22,387 nt of DNA from an uncultured Anaerolineae bacterium (lineage in GTDB: Bacteria > Chloroflexota > Anaerolineae > Anaerolineales > Villigracilaceae), in NCBI GenBank assembly GCA_903854805.1, contig CAINXK010000015.1:1-22387 (forward strand). Reading direction: 5' to 3'. Both the position numbers and the translations under genes were made by a program. The notes under the pieces are model-generated. The model was not told where the DNA came from and did no database searches. It saw only the letters and a program-made list of their open reading frames with translations. Positions 20,527-22,387 of this stretch are shown piece by piece; positions within the stretch are counted from its first letter, which is position 1, and every line of letters starts with the position of its first letter.

Positions 20527-22275
20527 ATGAAAACGTTTCGTCCATTTTTATTAATTATGGCGTTTATATTAATTGTAGGAATTGCCTGCAACTTATTTGC
20601 AGGACCAACACCCGCTGCTAACAACAATAGCGGAAATGACAGCCCAACTTTAGAACCTGCCGCTACTACAGAACCCACTTCCAATAACAATAACAACAAC
20701 AATCAGGGTAGCAGTGCAAGTGGCATCAACTCGATCAGCGATGCCCAAAATGCCGTTATCCAGATTGAATCCCAGGGAACCTTTATTGATCCCCAGGTTG
20801 GTTTGGTTACAAACGGAGCCGGGCGCGGTTCGGGTTTTATTATTGATTCTTCTGGCATCGCAGTCACCAATAATCACGTTGTAACCGGCTCAGCCCTGCT
20901 AAAAGTCTGGGTTGGTGGGGTGCAGCACAATGCCCGCATCCTGGGCGTATCCGAATGTTCTGACCTGGCTGTGATCAAAGTAGAGGGCGGACCATTCCCC
21001 TTCTTGAACTGGTACGAAGACCAGATTAAAACGGGACTGGAAGTTTACGCCGCCGGTTTCCCGCTTGGCGAACCACAGTTCTCACTGACCAAGGGTATTA
21101 TTTCAAAAGAAAAAGCCGATGGCCAAACATCCTGGGCTTCCCTGGATTATGTGCTCGGGCACGACGCCACCATCAACCCGGGTAACTCTGGTGGTCCCTT
21201 GATCGCAACTGACGGGCGCGTCGTTGGCATCAATTACAGTTCCCTTGCTTCAGCGAACCAATACTTTGCAATTGACGAAAAGACTGCCAAGCCGATGGTT
21301 GACGAGTTAACCAAAGGCAAGGATATCGATTCGATCGGTATCAACGGCACAGCGATCAAATCTAATGATGGCAGCTTCTCCGGTATCTGGGTTTCTTCGG
21401 TTAAGTCCGGGTCACCGGCTGATAAAGCCGGGATTAAGGCCGGCGATATTATGTATCAGATGGAAAGCCTGGTGCTGGCAACTGACGGCACCATGAAGGA
21501 CTACTGCAGCATCCTGCGCACCCACAAACCCGAAGATACGCTTTCGCTGACGGTAATCCGCTACGCCAGCGGCGAACTGCTCGAAGGCCAGCTGAACGGT
21601 CGTGAGCTCGCGGTCACTGGAAATTTCGATGTCTCTGGCGGTGGATCTGGTAGCGGTTCTGGCAACGGTTCTGGCAGCGGTTCTGGCACCCAGGGACAGG
21701 ATTTCTATACCGAAACCTTTGATGGCGGTATCGACAACTATTCTTACTTTGAGTGGCATGAAAAGTACGCATCTGCTGCAGCCGATAACAGCCTTAGCCC
21801 GACCACGAAAGATGGTTTTCTTGTATTCGATATACCCAGCGCGCAAAAGTATGTCTATGTCAACTATGAAGCGTTTAAATATACAAACGTGCGCCTGGAT
21901 CTACGCGCCGACAACCGTGGTAAAAATAGCAACTCGGTTTCGCTGATTTGCCGCTACAGCGACGAAGGCTGGTATGAGGCCAATGTTCAGAATGACGGCT
22001 TATATTCCATTCTGGCATACGTTGTCTCTGACGGGCGCTACTATAATATCTTTAATGGCGGTTCAAACCTGATAAAGCAAGGCAAAAATACCAATGAATA
22101 TTCCTTTATCTGCAATGGGAATGACCTGACCCTGGGCGTTAATGGCACCAAAGTCAAGACCGTAACAGATAAAAAATATGTGCTTCAAGAAGGTCTGGTT
22201 GGTTTCGGCGTCTCATCATTTGACTCGCTACCAGTCCTGGTCAATGTGGATGCTTTCCAGATCAGCCAACCGTAA
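20527..22275 (+). CDS. HtrA/DegP-like S1C serine protease lipoprotein with a C-terminal beta-sandwich-like domain
   Basis: 582 residues. A signal sequence ends in VGIAC (lipid-attachment Cys21). An Asn/Thr/Pro-rich linker (about 22-65) leads to a trypsin-like domain with the triad H117 (VTNNHVV), D146 (SDLAVIKV) and S221 (INPGNSGGPLI). A PDZ domain (about 285-360: SVKSGSPADKAGIKAGDIMYQM) follows. A Gly/Ser linker (about 370-395) connects to a 185-residue C-terminal domain (FYTETFDGGIDNYSYF to VLVNVDAFQISQP) that looks like a concanavalin/LamG-type sandwich (SLICRYSDEGWYEANVQNDG, LTLGVNGTKV). The protein should sit on the outer face of the membrane and degrade or refold damaged exported proteins; the last domain may bind a sugar or the cell surface. 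AAAGGAG lies six bases before ATG 20527, which rules out the longer frame from 20476. It is monocistronic. Confidence 0.92.
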   Translation: MKTFRPFLLIMAFILIVGIACNLFAGPTPAANNNSGNDSPTLEPAATTEPTSNNNNNNNQGSSASGINSISDAQNAVIQIESQGTFIDPQVGLVTNGAGRGSGFIIDSSGIAVTNNHVVTGSALLKVWVGGVQHNARILGVSECSDLAVIKVEGGPFPFLNWYEDQIKTGLEVYAAGFPLGEPQFSLTKGIISKEKADGQTSWASLDYVLGHDATINPGNSGGPLIATDGRVVGINYSSLASANQYFAIDEKTAKPMVDELTKGKDIDSIGINGTAIKSNDGSFSGIWVSSVKSGSPADKAGIKAGDIMYQMESLVLATDGTMKDYCSILRTHKPEDTLSLTVIRYASGELLEGQLNGRELAVTGNFDVSGGGSGSGSGNGSGSGSGTQGQDFYTETFDGGIDNYSYFEWHEKYASAAADNSLSPTTKDGFLVFDIPSAQKYVYVNYEAFKYTNVRLDLRADNRGKNSNSVSLICRYSDEGWYEANVQNDGLYSILAYVVSDGRYYNIFNGGSNLIKQGKNTNEYSFICNGNDLTLGVNGTKVKTVTDKKYVLQEGLVGFGVSSFDSLPVLVNVDAFQISQP

Positions 22276-22292
22276 CACAAGCTATTTCCATC

Positions 22293-22330
22293 ACAGGCCG
22301 CCCGAAACGGGCGGCCTGTTTTTATTTTTT
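22293..22330 (+). terminator. Intrinsic terminator of the HtrA-like gene
   Basis: ACAGGCCGCCCG (22293-22304) and its exact complement (22308-22319) form a 12-bp GC-rich stem with loop AAA, followed by TTTTATTTTTT. It begins 18 bases after the stop codon. Confidence 0.97.
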
Positions 22331-22387
22331 CTACATGACGTTAACGTATTTCTATTATTTATGGATTATCCTAGCCATACTATAAAA

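Overview
The window looks like chromosomal DNA of a Chloroflexota bacterium, probably of the Anaerolineae. This is inferred from gene style: Thr/Pro-rich linkers in exported proteins, a membrane-anchored family 5 solute-binding protein without a lipobox, a moderate GC content, and rnc-smc, rpsF-ssb-rpsR and ssrA housekeeping loci. No phage, insertion sequence or CRISPR array is visible.

Layout. 1-1753 (minus): an ABC-transporter solute-binding protein whose C-terminus lies outside the window, and secG. 2150-3211 (plus): a PHP-domain metallohydrolase behind a structured leader. 3576-4685 (minus): a DSD1/D-threonine aldolase-like PLP enzyme with two palindromes upstream. 5274-7726 (plus): rpsF-ssb-rpsR followed by a membrane-anchored SurA/PpiC-type peptidyl-prolyl isomerase. 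A bidirectional terminator at 7805 separates this from the minus-strand rnc-smc pair (12316-7856). 12690-13982 (minus): a TetR regulator followed by a seven-helix membrane protein, divergent from an aldo-keto reductase and a hemolysin III (PAQR/TrhA) gene. 15742-19629 (plus): an ABC-F ATPase preceded by an apparent attenuator, followed by a GNAT acetyltransferase, a small DUF1801-like protein and a nitroreductase-like protein. 19949-20344: tmRNA. 20527-22275: an HtrA-like lipoprotein protease with a C-terminal beta-sandwich-like domain, closed by a textbook terminator.

The most interesting element is the leader of the ABC-F gene. It holds an extended -10 promoter, a five-codon leader ORF (MHKNL) with a good ribosome-binding site, a possible antiterminator, an intrinsic terminator with a U-tract, and a 7-base complementarity between the leader ORF and the ABC-F ribosome-binding site. 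This is the layout of ribosome-stalling attenuation known for antibiotic-responsive ABC-F and erm genes. It suggests that the ABC-F-led cluster is induced by translation stress. Other points are a TetR operator covering its own start codon, an 18-bp inverted repeat in the TetR/AKR divergent promoter, an RNase III lacking one usual acidic active-site residue, and a palindrome over the HtrA promoter.
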